The notes under the pieces are model-generated. The model saw only the letters and a list, made by a program, of their open reading frames with translations. It was not told the origin of the DNA and did no database searches. Both the position numbers and the translations under genes were made by a program. Positions 51,230-60,548 of a DNA stretch of 64,000 bases are shown one piece after another; the first letter of the stretch is position 1, and every line of letters starts with the position of its first letter. This stretch comes from Chromatiaceae bacterium (GTDB lineage Bacteria > Pseudomonadota > Gammaproteobacteria > Chromatiales > Chromatiaceae): the NCBI GenBank assembly GCA_027078745.1, contig JALWWO010000020.1, positions 152,219 through 216,218 of the forward strand, read 5' to 3'.

Positions 51230-51719
51230 GTATTTTCTCATCGGTGGCTGGCTTGTTAGCGCGCTGCTCCTGGGGGGCTGCGGGCGGGATTCCGGCACAG
51301 GACCCGTGGCAGTACACTGGGATCGGGCCACCTGTGCCCGCTGCCGCATGGTCCTTTCCGACCGCCACCATGCCGCCCAAGTGCGGGTGAAACCTCAGGA
51401 AGGCCGATCCCGAGTTTATCTCTTCGACGATCTGGGCTGCGCGGTGATCTGGTTAGAAGACCATCCCAATTGGCGGGATGATCCTGTCACGGAAATTTGG
51501 GTCAATGACTGGCGCACCGGGGATTGGATCGATGCCCGCACTGCCTATTATTTGAAAGGCCAGGAAACCCCCATGCAGTATGGCTTGGGCGCCCAATCTG
51601 ATCCCGCGCCCGATGCCTTGGATTACTCGAGTGCGGTGAAAGCGATCTTTGCCATAGAACAGCGCTACAATGTGCACGGTGGCAATCTGGATCATCCCGC
51701 CCCCCAGCCCCAGCATTGA
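51222..51719 (+). CDS. nosL: Copper-chaperone lipoprotein NosL
   Basis: A 165-residue outer- or inner-membrane lipoprotein. The lipobox is LLLGGC with Cys at about residue 20. The metal-binding motif is CARCRMVLS (Cys-x-x-Cys-x-Met), found in NosL, followed by YLFDDLGCAVIWLED. NosL binds Cu(I) and delivers it to apo-NosZ or NosD. The C-terminal part includes TAYYLKGQETPMQYGLGAQ, with the methionine typical of the family. The gene overlaps the end of nosF and is followed directly by nosY. Confidence 0.94.
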   Translation: MLKYFLIGGWLVSALLLGGCGRDSGTGPVAVHWDRATCARCRMVLSDRHHAAQVRVKPQEGRSRVYLFDDLGCAVIWLEDHPNWRDDPVTEIWVNDWRTGDWIDARTAYYLKGQETPMQYGLGAQSDPAPDALDYSSAVKAIFAIEQRYNVHGGNLDHPAPQPQH

Positions 51720-51721
51720 AC

Positions 51722-52549
51722 ATGAAGCATCTCTGGCTCACCGCTTACACCGACATTCTGGAATCCCTGCGGGCTAAATGGTTCCTCGCCTACGGTCTGA
51801 TCTTCGGCGGGCTGGTGGCCCTGCTCTTCGTCTTCGGGCTGACGGAATCTCGGGTCATGGGCTTCACCGGCCTGTCCCGACTCATGGTCACCTATATCCA
51901 ACTGGCCATGGCGATCCTGCCTATCTTCGTATTGATCACCACCGTGCGTTCTGTGGCCGGGGATCGGGAAGCAGGGGTCTATGAGTACTTACTCGCCCTG
52001 CCCATCGGCCTGGGGGCTTGGTTCTGGGGGAAGCTCCTGGGCCGCTTTCTGGTGGTGTTCCTGCCGGTCTTCCTCGCCATGCTGGGGGCGGTGATCTGGG
52101 GCGTTGCGAAGGGTGCCCAGGTGCCCTGGGTGCTCTTCACCTATTACACGGGCTTGCTCATGGTCTTGGCTTGGTGCTTTCTGGGCATCGGCATCCTGCT
52201 CTCCACCCTGACCCGCTCCGCTGATGTGGCCCAGGCTTCCGCCTTTGTGGTCTGGCTCAGCTTGCTGCTGTTCCTGGATCTGATCCTGTTGGGCCTGATG
52301 ATTCGGGGCAATCTGCCGCCGGAAACTGTGGTGGCCATCGCCCTGGCCAATCCCCTGCAAGTCTTCCGCACAGCGGCCATGCTCCTGCTCGATCCCCAGC
52401 TCGTCTTGTTGGGACCTTCTGCCTATCTCATCCTCGACCAGTTCGGCAAGCAGGGCTATCTGGTCTATGCCCTAGCCTATCCGACCCTCTTCGGGTCCCT
52501 CTGCGCCTGGCTCGGCTATGAACTGTTCAAGCGGGGAGATCTGCCCTGA
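51722..52549 (+). CDS. nosY: ABC transporter permease NosY
   Basis: A 275-residue membrane protein with six helices. The start at 51722 (MKHLWLTAYTDILESLRAKW) lies two bases after the nosL stop, so it relies on coupling; a TTG six bases upstream is an alternative. The N-terminal amphipathic segment and the SVAGDREAGVYEYLLALPIG stretch after helix two are typical of NosY-like permeases. It completes the NosDFY complex. It is the last gene of the nos cluster and faces the convergent kinase gene 35 bp away. Confidence 0.93.
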   Translation: MKHLWLTAYTDILESLRAKWFLAYGLIFGGLVALLFVFGLTESRVMGFTGLSRLMVTYIQLAMAILPIFVLITTVRSVAGDREAGVYEYLLALPIGLGAWFWGKLLGRFLVVFLPVFLAMLGAVIWGVAKGAQVPWVLFTYYTGLLMVLAWCFLGIGILLSTLTRSADVAQASAFVVWLSLLLFLDLILLGLMIRGNLPPETVVAIALANPLQVFRTAAMLLLDPQLVLLGPSAYLILDQFGKQGYLVYALAYPTLFGSLCAWLGYELFKRGDLP

Positions 52550-52583
52550 GCGGTCGATGGAGCATGGCTGAACCCGCGCCCGA

Positions 52584-53888
52584 TCAAAAGCGCACCTGCA
52601 CCCAAAAGCCCCCCAGCGACGAACGTCCATAGGCGACCTGGCCCCCGTAGAGTTCTGCGATGTCCTTGACGATGGCGAGCCCCAGCCCGTGCCCGTCCTT
52701 CTCCTCATCCAAGCGCACCCCCCGTTGCCCGATGGCATTGAGGGCAGCATCGGAACAGCCCGGCCCGTCGTCTTCCACGGTGAGCTTCGTTGTTCCCCCG
52801 CGGTGCACCAGACTGCAATGCACCCGATGATCTGCCCATTTGCAAGCGTTGTCCAAGAGATTGCCCAAGAGTTCCAGCATATCTTCCCGATCTGCGGTCA
52901 AGGGTCGGTCTAGCTCGATCTGCCATCGAATATCCAGGGATTTTTGGGCATACATCCCCCGCAACACCTGAATGAGCGCAGGCAATTCCTCGTAGGGATC
53001 GAATCGCTGGCCCGGGCTACCCGCACCGGCGAGGCGGCTCCGCTTCAATTCCCGCTCCATGAGCCCATGAATCCTTTCCAACTCCTTTTTAAGCAGGGCG
53101 GCGCAAGCTCCAGCCTCCGCATTTTCCAAGCACTGGAACATGCGATTGATAGGGCCCTTCAGGGCATGGGCGAGGTTGCCGGCCGCATTGCGGGAATGGG
53201 CTAATCGTTGAGCGAACAGCTGGAGCAGCCGATTGAACTTGCGCACCAAGGGCAGGATTTCCTGCGGCACGGATTCCCCGAGCTGCTGGATCTCTCCCCG
53301 TTCCAAGCGTTCCATGTCCTCATAGAGGGGCTGCAATTGGCGGAAGCTATGGCGAACCACTGCCCGTTGCAGCAGGATCATCAGCAGCCAGGCGAGGACT
53401 GCGATGCCGCCGAACCAACGTTGAAAGCGCTGTTGTTCCGCCGCCAAAAACCGGATGTCCTCGGCCACCGCCAGCACGAAATCCTGATCGCCCTTCCGAA
53501 AATTGCCCCCCCAGACAAGCAGTTGTTGCCCATCCGGCCCAGGCATCTGCCATGTGGTCGTTTCTCCCCAGGCGAGAGGATGGGTTTCTAGTTCCCAATC
53601 CCAGAGGGAGCGGGATCGGAGGCGATGGCCCGAGGCGGTTTCCAAGACGAAATAATGGCCGGAATAGGGCTGTCGATAGACGGGGGTGAGCCAGCTTTCC
53701 CGAAGCTGAGGCTTGCCCGAAGCATCCAGGGCAGCCATGAGGGCTTCCGCATCATGCTGCAATCGGGAGTGCACCAGGGTGATGCCCGCTCGCTGCAAGG
53801 CGCTGTGCCCGAGCCACCAGATGCCCAGCATCAGACAACCCAAGCTAAGGGATAGACCCAGGTGCAGGCGTGCTTTCAGGGAATCCAT
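52584..53888 (-). CDS. Sensor histidine kinase (PhoQ-like topology)
   Basis: A 434-residue membrane kinase. Helices lie at about residues 10-30 and 155-175, enclosing a periplasmic sensor domain of about 120 residues. The H-box is NLAHALKGPINRM with His241, in which ALKGP replaces the more common ELRTP. The ATP-binding part has LLGNLLDNACKWAD (N-box), VEDDGPGC (G1) and GHGLGLAIVKDIAEL (G2). It overlaps the response regulator gene by one base and is its partner. The PepSY protein and nine-haem cytochrome genes lie upstream on the same strand and may be targets or inputs. Confidence 0.9.
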   Translation of the reverse strand: MDSLKARLHLGLSLSLGCLMLGIWWLGHSALQRAGITLVHSRLQHDAEALMAALDASGKPQLRESWLTPVYRQPYSGHYFVLETASGHRLRSRSLWDWELETHPLAWGETTTWQMPGPDGQQLLVWGGNFRKGDQDFVLAVAEDIRFLAAEQQRFQRWFGGIAVLAWLLMILLQRAVVRHSFRQLQPLYEDMERLERGEIQQLGESVPQEILPLVRKFNRLLQLFAQRLAHSRNAAGNLAHALKGPINRMFQCLENAEAGACAALLKKELERIHGLMERELKRSRLAGAGSPGQRFDPYEELPALIQVLRGMYAQKSLDIRWQIELDRPLTADREDMLELLGNLLDNACKWADHRVHCSLVHRGGTTKLTVEDDGPGCSDAALNAIGQRGVRLDEEKDGHGLGLAIVKDIAELYGGQVAYGRSSLGGFWVQVRF

Positions 53889-54544
53889 CAGCGGAAGATA
53901 TAACCCTGCCCCCGCTGGGTGCGGATGCGTTCCCTGCCGATGCGCGCCCGCAGCCGCCGCACATAGACCTCGATCAGATTGCTATCTCGGTCGAAGTCCT
54001 GATCGTACACATGTTCCGTGAGGCGAGTCTTGGAAAGGATCTTTCCGGGATGCAGCATGAAGTAGCGCAGCAATCGGAACTCGGTGGCGGTGAGGGGCAC
54101 GGTTCGCCCATCGTCAAAAACGACTTGCTGGCGGTCTTCGTCCAGGCGCAAGCCCGGTGCGGTGAGAAACTGATGCAGTTGGCCTGTGTTCCGGCGGATC
54201 AGGGCCTGAATGCGGGCGAGCAATTCTTCCATGTGAAAAGGCTTGCCCAGATAATCATCGGCACCCGCCTTGAGGCCATCCACCCGTTCGTGCCAGGCAT
54301 CCCGGGCGGTGAGCACCAACACCGGCGTGCGATTCCCCTGGGCCCGCCAGCTCTTCAACACCGCTAAGCCCGGTTTCCCCGGCAATCCCAGATCCAAAAT
54401 GATCCCGTCATAGGGAATTTCATTGCCTAGGAATTCAGCTTCGAGGCCGTCGGCCACATGATCTAACGCGAAACCCGCTGCCTTGCATTTCAGTTTGAGC
54501 AGGGCGGCTAGGGAAAGATCATCTTCCACCAAGAGCAAGCGCAT
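53888..54544 (-). CDS. OmpR/PhoP-family response regulator
   Basis: A 218-residue regulator starting at [17 protein letters not shown] (54544); the longer frame adds an Arg-rich stretch that overlaps the PepSY gene. The phosphorylation site is Asp51 in IILDLGLPG, with Asp8, Asp9 and Lys of GKPF completing the receiver. The C-terminal winged helix has [20 protein letters not shown] and [17 protein letters not shown]. It likely controls its own operon and perhaps the adjacent cytochrome gene. The target is unknown. Confidence 0.93.
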   Translation of the reverse strand: MRLLLVEDDLSLAALLKLKCKAAGFALDHVADGLEAEFLGNEIPYDGIILDLGLPGKPGLAVLKSWRAQGNRTPVLVLTARDAWHERVDGLKAGADDYLGKPFHMEELLARIQALIRRNTGQLHQFLTAPGLRLDEDRQQVVFDDGRTVPLTATEFRLLRYFMLHPGKILSKTRLTEHVYDQDFDRDSNLIEVYVRRLRARIGRERIRTQRGQGYIFR

Positions 54545-54546
54545 CC

Positions 54547-54882
54547 CTAATCTCCGCCGGGTTCTCGCTCGATGAGCACACCGCTGCGGGCATCGTATTC
54601 CAGCTCCCAGAGGATCCCCCAAGGGTCGAGCAGGAGGATTTCGTACACATAGCGCCTGTGGCTGGCCTCGTATTTCAATGCCACATCGATCAGATGCCCC
54701 GGATATCGGGCCCGAGCATCGCGGAGGAAATGTTCCAAGGGCAGAATGAGGCCGGCGGATCGCAGCCTTTGGACGATCTCCACATCCTCTTCAGCTCGGA
54801 TCCCATCGCCGAACAGGGATAGGGCGATGCACAGGGGAATGAATCGATGCAATGCCGGAAATACAGGGAGTTTCGCTAGCAA
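54547..54882 (-). CDS. PepSY-domain periplasmic protein
   Basis: A 111-residue exported protein with a signal peptide (about residues 1-30, [16 protein letters not shown]). A PepSY-like domain follows: [36 protein letters not shown] and [16 protein letters not shown]. Small PepSY proteins often precede PhoPQ-like two-component genes and may regulate peptidases or sense the periplasm. The gene lies two bases upstream of the response regulator gene and 44 bp after the nine-haem cytochrome. Confidence 0.82.
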   Translation of the reverse strand: MLAKLPVFPALHRFIPLCIALSLFGDGIRAEEDVEIVQRLRSAGLILPLEHFLRDARARYPGHLIDVALKYEASHRRYVYEILLLDPWGILWELEYDARSGVLIEREPGGD

Positions 54883-54926
54883 TACAGCATAGCAAAGGAC
54901 AGCGTCCCTGCTGTCCGGGGGAAGAG

Positions 54927-57404
54927 CTATAGCTCGTTCTCATGGCAGTCGGTGCAGCTCACCGGATGTCCCTTGGGCACCGGACCGCCGTGCTCGAAGC
55001 CGCTGAAATCTCGGGCCACAGCGGTGCGAGATAGCACGCTGCCCTCGCCGTTGCGACCGTGGCAGGCGCGGCAGGCATCCGGATTCCGCTCGGCAAGGTC
55101 CTCATGGCCCCCATCGATAAACCGCAGGCCCGCATTGCCCACTGGATGCATCCCATGAGGGCCTTCTAAGGTGATTCCCAGATCGCCCGTATGACAGGTA
55201 TCGCACTCGATGATGGTGCCGCTGTGCCCCTGCAACTGCTGGGCGGTCACATTGTCATTGGCGGCCGGGTTCTTGTTGGGCCAGATGCCATGGGTAGCCC
55301 CGTGACAAGCCTCGCAGAACACGCCCTGATGTCCCTTGCTGAGGCGATAGAGCATGGGATTCCCGTTGGGAGCAGTGTTTTCCGCAAAGCGCTTGTTGGT
55401 GGGCACGATGGGGGTCGCCTTGGGATCGCCGATCCGATAGGCCTGAATCAGGCGCACCTGATCGTTGGGAGCGTTCAGCGTACCGCCCTCGCTCCGGAGG
55501 TTATCCAGCACATCCCCGGTATGGCAAGAACCGCAACCCGGCTCGTTCGCCCAGGGCACCCGCAAGGTATTGGGATTGGTGTAGAAATCGCCGGCCAACC
55601 GGAAATCCCCCGGATTGTCTGGGCTGACGAACTTGGAAAAGTCATCGCCCACCTGTGCCATCTGACCGTGGCAGTCTTGGCACACCATGCCCCCGTTCGC
55701 CATGGCCCCCCGCAAGCAATCGGTGCGGCGGCCCGGATGACACTGATAGCAAGTTTCCTGGAGCAGATTGCGGGCCATCGTCGGATCTCTGGGATTGCCC
55801 TGGCTGTCCACCGCCGGTGGCATGGTGGGGAACAGGGGGTTGCCCTGAAGATCTTTCACCTGCGCATGATGGCTGTGCATCACATGGGACATGCTGGGCG
55901 CCTGGGTCTGCTGGCGGCCATTCGCATTCCCATCGCCGGGACCCTTGGGACCGACCTGCGCCAGATCCAGCGCCGGGCTGTAGTGGCAGCTCTGGCAGAC
56001 CACCGGTGTGTTGGCTTCCAGATCGGTGCGGTGCTTCAGATCGTGCAGGCGGAGAATATTGAAATCTGCCGCATATTCCTTGCTCACCGCTAGGGGCACG
56101 CTGACGTCGAATTGGGGATCATCCAGCACCGTGGCCACCTGGATGCCCGCATCCACCAAGGCTTGGGTGGCGGTCCCGTTGCCCCCGTCGATGGGCGCAT
56201 TGTGGCAAGCCCCGCAGTTGGCTTCCCCCGAGATAGGCACCACCACATCGGTGGAGGCCAGAATCTGGCCCTGGGCATCTCGGGCTTGTAAGCGATACAG
56301 AGGCCATGGGTTCTCCCGCCCGCTGTCATCAAAGGCGGTCAGGGGCACCCCCGCCGCCTCAAACCAATTGACCTCTTGGGAAACATAGCCGAAGGGGAAG
56401 TTGACGAAGAAGGGCTGATGCCCCGTGAACAGTTTGAAAAGCTGGGGCAGGTTGTCCCCGTAGGGATCGGTGCGGCCGGGCATGTCCTGCTGCTCCGCGC
56501 TGAGGGTGCCATCTCCGAGCCACAGGCGTTCCACATTGGGTACGGGCAAGCCCTGATCCGGCGTCAGGGCCTCCAAGATGCCCGGCGGATAAAAGGCCCG
56601 ATAGCCCGCCAATGCGGTGTCCCAAAAATTCGTCTTGAAGAGGGTGCCGTCTTTCGCCAGGCTGGAAAGCACCGGTCCATCCCCGGCGGAATTGACCCCG
56701 CTGAGCACGGGATCCTTGGGATTGGAAGCGGCGGAGTAGGTCAGGGCGATGCCATCGCTGGGGGTCAAGATCTTCGGCTCCGGACCCCGCTGGATCACCT
56801 GCGCGTGCAGCACATTGAAGGGGGGCAGAATGCTGGAAATGCGGGTGTCGAAGTCGCCGCAGTGCATCCCCAGATCATTGCTGCCGAAGACCCGATAGCC
56901 CGCTCTATTGACAAAGGGTTGTTCTGCCACGCCGAACCCGGGCAAGCCGTTCTGACTGGTGGAATTGATGGAGGACTCGGCGGGGATCGGCGGCGGGTCC
57001 GTGGGCGGCGGTGTCGTATTGCCCGAATCGCATTCATCGGGGGCATGTTTCACCAGCCGTTCATCCGATGCCCCTTCAGATTCCGCACGCACTCGGCAGG
57101 GGACGGTTTCCAATCCTCGGAGCTTCGCCTTGAATTCGCCCTCCTCATCGGCGAAGAGCACGGCGAGCACGGCACCGCTCATCGCATTTTTGATCTGTAC
57201 CTGCGCGTTGCGCTTCGCTTCTTCTCCTTGGATGACCAATTCTCGATCCTCGGCATCCCACTTCGCCTTTTTCAGTTCTAGATGATGGGGATGACCGTCT
57301 TGGCTGGAATCCTCGTGTTCCTCTGCCTGGGCAAAGGGCATGCTGAGCAATAAGGGCAAGCAGAGCCAGTGCCTGTCGAAGTGAAAGAGAGGTGGTTTTC
57401 GCAT
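54927..57404 (-). CDS. Nine-haem c-type cytochrome of unknown function
   Basis: An 825-residue exported protein with a signal peptide (about residues 1-27). Residues 30-130 resemble a small beta domain (HHLELKKAKWDAEDRELVIQ), followed by a Pro-rich linker. A region with NDLGMHCGDFDTRISSILPP comes before the haem part. Nine CxxCH motifs lie between about residues 397 and 820: CGACH, CQSCH, CYQCH, CQDCH, CGSCH, CEACH, CDTCH, CRACH and CTDCH. It is probably a periplasmic or outer-surface electron carrier or reductase. Large multihaem proteins with this DLGMHC segment exist in several proteobacteria. I do not know its reaction. Confidence 0.85.
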   Translation of the reverse strand: MRKPPLFHFDRHWLCLPLLLSMPFAQAEEHEDSSQDGHPHHLELKKAKWDAEDRELVIQGEEAKRNAQVQIKNAMSGAVLAVLFADEEGEFKAKLRGLETVPCRVRAESEGASDERLVKHAPDECDSGNTTPPPTDPPPIPAESSINSTSQNGLPGFGVAEQPFVNRAGYRVFGSNDLGMHCGDFDTRISSILPPFNVLHAQVIQRGPEPKILTPSDGIALTYSAASNPKDPVLSGVNSAGDGPVLSSLAKDGTLFKTNFWDTALAGYRAFYPPGILEALTPDQGLPVPNVERLWLGDGTLSAEQQDMPGRTDPYGDNLPQLFKLFTGHQPFFVNFPFGYVSQEVNWFEAAGVPLTAFDDSGRENPWPLYRLQARDAQGQILASTDVVVPISGEANCGACHNAPIDGGNGTATQALVDAGIQVATVLDDPQFDVSVPLAVSKEYAADFNILRLHDLKHRTDLEANTPVVCQSCHYSPALDLAQVGPKGPGDGNANGRQQTQAPSMSHVMHSHHAQVKDLQGNPLFPTMPPAVDSQGNPRDPTMARNLLQETCYQCHPGRRTDCLRGAMANGGMVCQDCHGQMAQVGDDFSKFVSPDNPGDFRLAGDFYTNPNTLRVPWANEPGCGSCHTGDVLDNLRSEGGTLNAPNDQVRLIQAYRIGDPKATPIVPTNKRFAENTAPNGNPMLYRLSKGHQGVFCEACHGATHGIWPNKNPAANDNVTAQQLQGHSGTIIECDTCHTGDLGITLEGPHGMHPVGNAGLRFIDGGHEDLAERNPDACRACHGRNGEGSVLSRTAVARDFSGFEHGGPVPKGHPVSCTDCHENEL

Positions 57405-57503
57405 CAGTATGTTCCAATGCTGATGATGGGTAGCTAGAACCCTAGCGGAGCAAGCTGAAATGAAACTGAAAAGCGAGGAAACCCGCCTAACTGATTGATC
57501 GGG

Positions 57504-58106
57504 TTAGGGTTGGCTCAGCGCGAGATAGCGGGCGTGCAGGGCATCCACCTGGGAAATCAGTGCTGCGAGGGAACCGCGGTTATCGATGCGATCCTGCGCA
57601 CCGGCGAGGCGGACGCTTCGGGGCACCTGGGCAGCCAGGATGCGCCGGATCTCCGCCGGGCTCAGCCCACTGCGCCGCTGTACGCGTTCAATCTGCACGG
57701 ACTCGGGCACATCCACCACCAGAATCCGATCTGCCAGATCGGTTTGTCGGGTTTCAAACAGCAGGGGAATTACTAGCACTGCATAGGGGTATTGCACGCG
57801 GTCGAGCTGCTGCAACATCGCCGCACGAATCTGAGGGTGCAGGAGATCTTCTAGGGCTTGTCGCGCTTTCGGATCCTGAAAAACCCGCTGCCGGAGCCGT
57901 TTTCGATCCAAGGTGCCATCCGCAAGGAAGTATTTTGGGCCGAAGCATTCCCGAATGGACTGTAGGGCGGGCTGCCCGGGGGCGGTCAGGGCGTGGGCGA
58001 TCTCATCTGCGTCGAGGACAGGCACCCCCAGCGCCGCGAAGCGATTGGAAACCTGGGTTTTCCCGCTGCCGATGCCGCCGGTGAGGGCTACGCGTAGAGT
58101 TGGCAT
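57504..58106 (-). CDS. coaE: Dephospho-CoA kinase
   Basis: A 200-residue P-loop kinase for the last step of CoA synthesis. The start at 58106 gives MPTLRVALTGGIGSGKTQVS with Walker A GGIGSGKT. Other motifs are DADEIAHALTAPGQPAL, FLADGTLDRKRLRQRVF, HPQIRAAM and VLVIPLLFETR. It follows rnr by 26 bp and is transcribed with it. Confidence 0.96.
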   Translation of the reverse strand: MPTLRVALTGGIGSGKTQVSNRFAALGVPVLDADEIAHALTAPGQPALQSIRECFGPKYFLADGTLDRKRLRQRVFQDPKARQALEDLLHPQIRAAMLQQLDRVQYPYAVLVIPLLFETRQTDLADRILVVDVPESVQIERVQRRSGLSPAEIRRILAAQVPRSVRLAGAQDRIDNRGSLAALISQVDALHARYLALSQP

Positions 58107-58132
58107 AGCTGCACGCTCGTTGCCTAGAACGC

Positions 58133-60409
58133 TCAAGCGCGGGAACGCCCGCGCGCCCGCTTTTTCTGCGATTGCACTGGGAAAAAATCGATCTTCCGCT
58201 CGTCCAAGTTTACCGCAGCCACCCGCACCCGCAGGCGGTCTCCCAAACGATAGCGCTGACCCGTGTGCTCGCCGATCAAGGCATGGCCGATGGGATCGAA
58301 ATGATAGTAATCGTTATCCAGATTGGTGATGTGCACTAAGCCCTCGACGAGGATCGTATCTAACGCCACGAAGAGCCCGAAGGAGGTTACGCCGGTAATG
58401 GTGCCTTCGAAGACTTCCCCCAATTTGTCCTGCATGTATTCGCACTTGAGCCAGGACTCCACATCTCGGGTGGCTTCGTCCGCGCGGCGTTCGGTGCCGG
58501 AACAGTGTTCCCCGATCCCCTGGAGCGCCGTGGGGCTGTATTCGAAATCGGCGGCGGTGCCCCCCTGCAAAGCGTGCTTGATGGCTCGATGCACGATGAG
58601 ATCGGGATAGCGACGGATGGGGGAAGTGAAATGGGTGTAGGCAGGATAGGCGAGACCAAAATGCCCCGCATTTTTCGAGCTGTACAAGGCTTGCTGCATG
58701 GAGCGGAGCAGCAGGGTTTGAATCAACCCCTGGTCGGGCCGATCCCGCACCTGTTCTAAAAGATCCCCGTAATCCTTGGGGGTAGGTTTTTCTCCCCCGC
58801 CCAGGGAGAGCCCTAGCTTACCTAGAAACTCCCGCAGATCGTTGACCTTTTCTTGGGTGGGGGGTTCATGGATGCGATACAGGGCGGGGATCCTGCGGCG
58901 CTCCAGAAAGCGAGCGGCGGCCACATTGGCCGCCAGCATGGCTTCTTCGATCAACCGGTGGGCATCGTTGCGGGCATAGGGCAGGATCTCAGCGATGCGC
59001 CCCCGCTCATTGAACCGGAAACGGGTTTCCAGGGTGTCGAACTCCATGGCCCCCCGTGCCTTCCTAGCCTTGTAGAGCACCTGATAGAGATGATGGAGTT
59101 CCTCTAGAGCGGGCAGCAGCGCGGCGAATCGCTTCCGCAGCGCCCCCCCTTTTCCCTGAAGCAGGTCGGCCACCTGATCATAGGTCAGGCGCGCCTGGGA
59201 GCGCATGACAGCTTCATAGAATCGGGACCGGCTGAGCTTTCCTTCCCGATTGATATAAAGATCCGCGCACAGGCAGAGCCGATCTTCCTGGGGTTTGAGG
59301 GAGCACAGACCGTTGGACAGGACTTCCGGCAGCATGGGAATGACTCGGTCCGGAAAGTAGACCGAGTTACCCCGATTTCGGGCCTCTTCATCCAGGGGAG
59401 TGCCCGGTTTCACATAGGCGGACACATCTGCAATGCAGACCAAAAGCCGCCAGCCCTTGGGCTTGCGCTCGCAGTAGACCGCATCATCGAAATCCTTGGC
59501 ATCCTCTCCATCGATGGTGACCAGGGGCAGATGCCGCAGATCCGTCCGGCCCGCCTTGGCCGCTTCGGGTACCTGTTCCCCCAAGGGTTCGATCTCTTTC
59601 AACACGGCCTCAGGGAAGACAGTGGGCAGCTCATAGGTGCGGATAGCGACATCCGTTTCCATCCCAGGGGCCATGTGATCCCCGAGGACTTCCTGAATAC
59701 GGCCGATGGGCTGGGTCCGATGGGTGGGCTGATCCGTGATGACGGCTACGACCATTTGACCCTGTTTGGCCGCTCCGATGCGGTCGCTGGGAATGATGAT
59801 GTCCTGGGTCAGCCGCTTGTTGTCCGGCACCACGAAGCCCACGCCGCTTTCCTGATAAAAGCGCCCCACCACCTTATGGGTGTTGCGCTCTAAGACCTCC
59901 ACGACAGAACCTTCCAGGCGGCCCCGACGATCTCGGCCCGTGATGCGCACCACCACCCGATCATTGTGGAACAGGGCGCGCATCTGGCGGGGGTAGAGAT
60001 AGATGTCATCCCCCCCTTCATCCGGCCGTACAAAGCCGTAGCCGTCGGGATGACCGATGACCCGACCGGCGATGAGATCTCGCTTGTTGACCAAGCAAAA
60101 GGCCCCCTTGCGATTGCGGATGAGCTGGCCATCTCGGATCATGGCGTTCAACCGACGCTCCAGGGCGATGCGATCAGGTTCTTTGTGCAGATTGAGCTGC
60201 TGGGCCAGTTCTTCAAAGACTAGGGGCACCCCGATTGCTCGCAGGGTTTCTAGGATGAATTCTCGGCTGGGGATGGGGCGGGCGTATTTCTTCGCCTCCC
60301 GTTTCCAGTGGGGATCTTTGCGTTTGGCGAGCGGATTTTTAGACACGATAGCCTTCTGAATCGACTGGGAATTGTTTAGTGTACCGTTGACAAGCTGGTT
60401 TTGTCTCAT
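58133..60409 (-). CDS. rnr: Ribonuclease R
   Basis: A 758-residue processive 3'-5' exoribonuclease of the RNB family. The N-terminal helix-turn-helix and cold-shock-like domains (about 40-230) include GHPDGYGFVRPDEGGDDIYL. The RNB active site is TIDGEDAKDFDDAVYCE, with aspartates binding two metal ions. The C-terminal S1 domain starts near FEGTITGVTSFGLFVALDT and is followed by a basic tail. It degrades structured RNA and takes part in RNA quality control. The tRNA-Leu promoter overlaps its start codon on the other strand. Confidence 0.96.
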   Translation of the reverse strand: MRQNQLVNGTLNNSQSIQKAIVSKNPLAKRKDPHWKREAKKYARPIPSREFILETLRAIGVPLVFEELAQQLNLHKEPDRIALERRLNAMIRDGQLIRNRKGAFCLVNKRDLIAGRVIGHPDGYGFVRPDEGGDDIYLYPRQMRALFHNDRVVVRITGRDRRGRLEGSVVEVLERNTHKVVGRFYQESGVGFVVPDNKRLTQDIIIPSDRIGAAKQGQMVVAVITDQPTHRTQPIGRIQEVLGDHMAPGMETDVAIRTYELPTVFPEAVLKEIEPLGEQVPEAAKAGRTDLRHLPLVTIDGEDAKDFDDAVYCERKPKGWRLLVCIADVSAYVKPGTPLDEEARNRGNSVYFPDRVIPMLPEVLSNGLCSLKPQEDRLCLCADLYINREGKLSRSRFYEAVMRSQARLTYDQVADLLQGKGGALRKRFAALLPALEELHHLYQVLYKARKARGAMEFDTLETRFRFNERGRIAEILPYARNDAHRLIEEAMLAANVAAARFLERRRIPALYRIHEPPTQEKVNDLREFLGKLGLSLGGGEKPTPKDYGDLLEQVRDRPDQGLIQTLLLRSMQQALYSSKNAGHFGLAYPAYTHFTSPIRRYPDLIVHRAIKHALQGGTAADFEYSPTALQGIGEHCSGTERRADEATRDVESWLKCEYMQDKLGEVFEGTITGVTSFGLFVALDTILVEGLVHITNLDNDYYHFDPIGHALIGEHTGQRYRLGDRLRVRVAAVNLDERKIDFFPVQSQKKRARGRSRA

Positions 60410-60415
60410 TAGGAT
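60387..60415 (+). promoter_or_regulatory. Sigma70-type promoter for tRNA-Leu
   Basis: A perfect -35 hexamer TTGACA (60387-60392) is followed after exactly 17 bp by TAGGAT (60410-60415, 4/6 to the -10 consensus). The start near 60422 gives a leader of about 20 nt before tRNA-Leu. It overlaps the first codon of the divergent rnr gene. Confidence 0.7.
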
Positions 60416-60442
60416 TACGAATCTCCATCGAGAGATTCCTTC

Positions 60443-60529
60443 GCCGAGGTGGCGGAATTGGTAGACGCGCTAGTTTCAGGTACTAGTGGGCGAAAGCTCG
60501 TGGAGGTTCAAGTCCTCTCCTCGGCACCA
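60443..60529 (+). tRNA. tRNA-Leu (anticodon CAG)
   Basis: An 87-nt tRNA with a long variable arm. The acceptor stem is GCCGAGG/CCTCGGC, the anticodon stem-loop is CTAGT-TTCAGGT-ACTAG with anticodon CAG, and the T arm is GAGG-TTCAAGT-CCTC. The CCA end is encoded. The orphan PAAR gene begins 19 bp downstream. Confidence 0.96.
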
Positions 60530-60548
60530 ATGAGTTCAGAGGCTGTCC

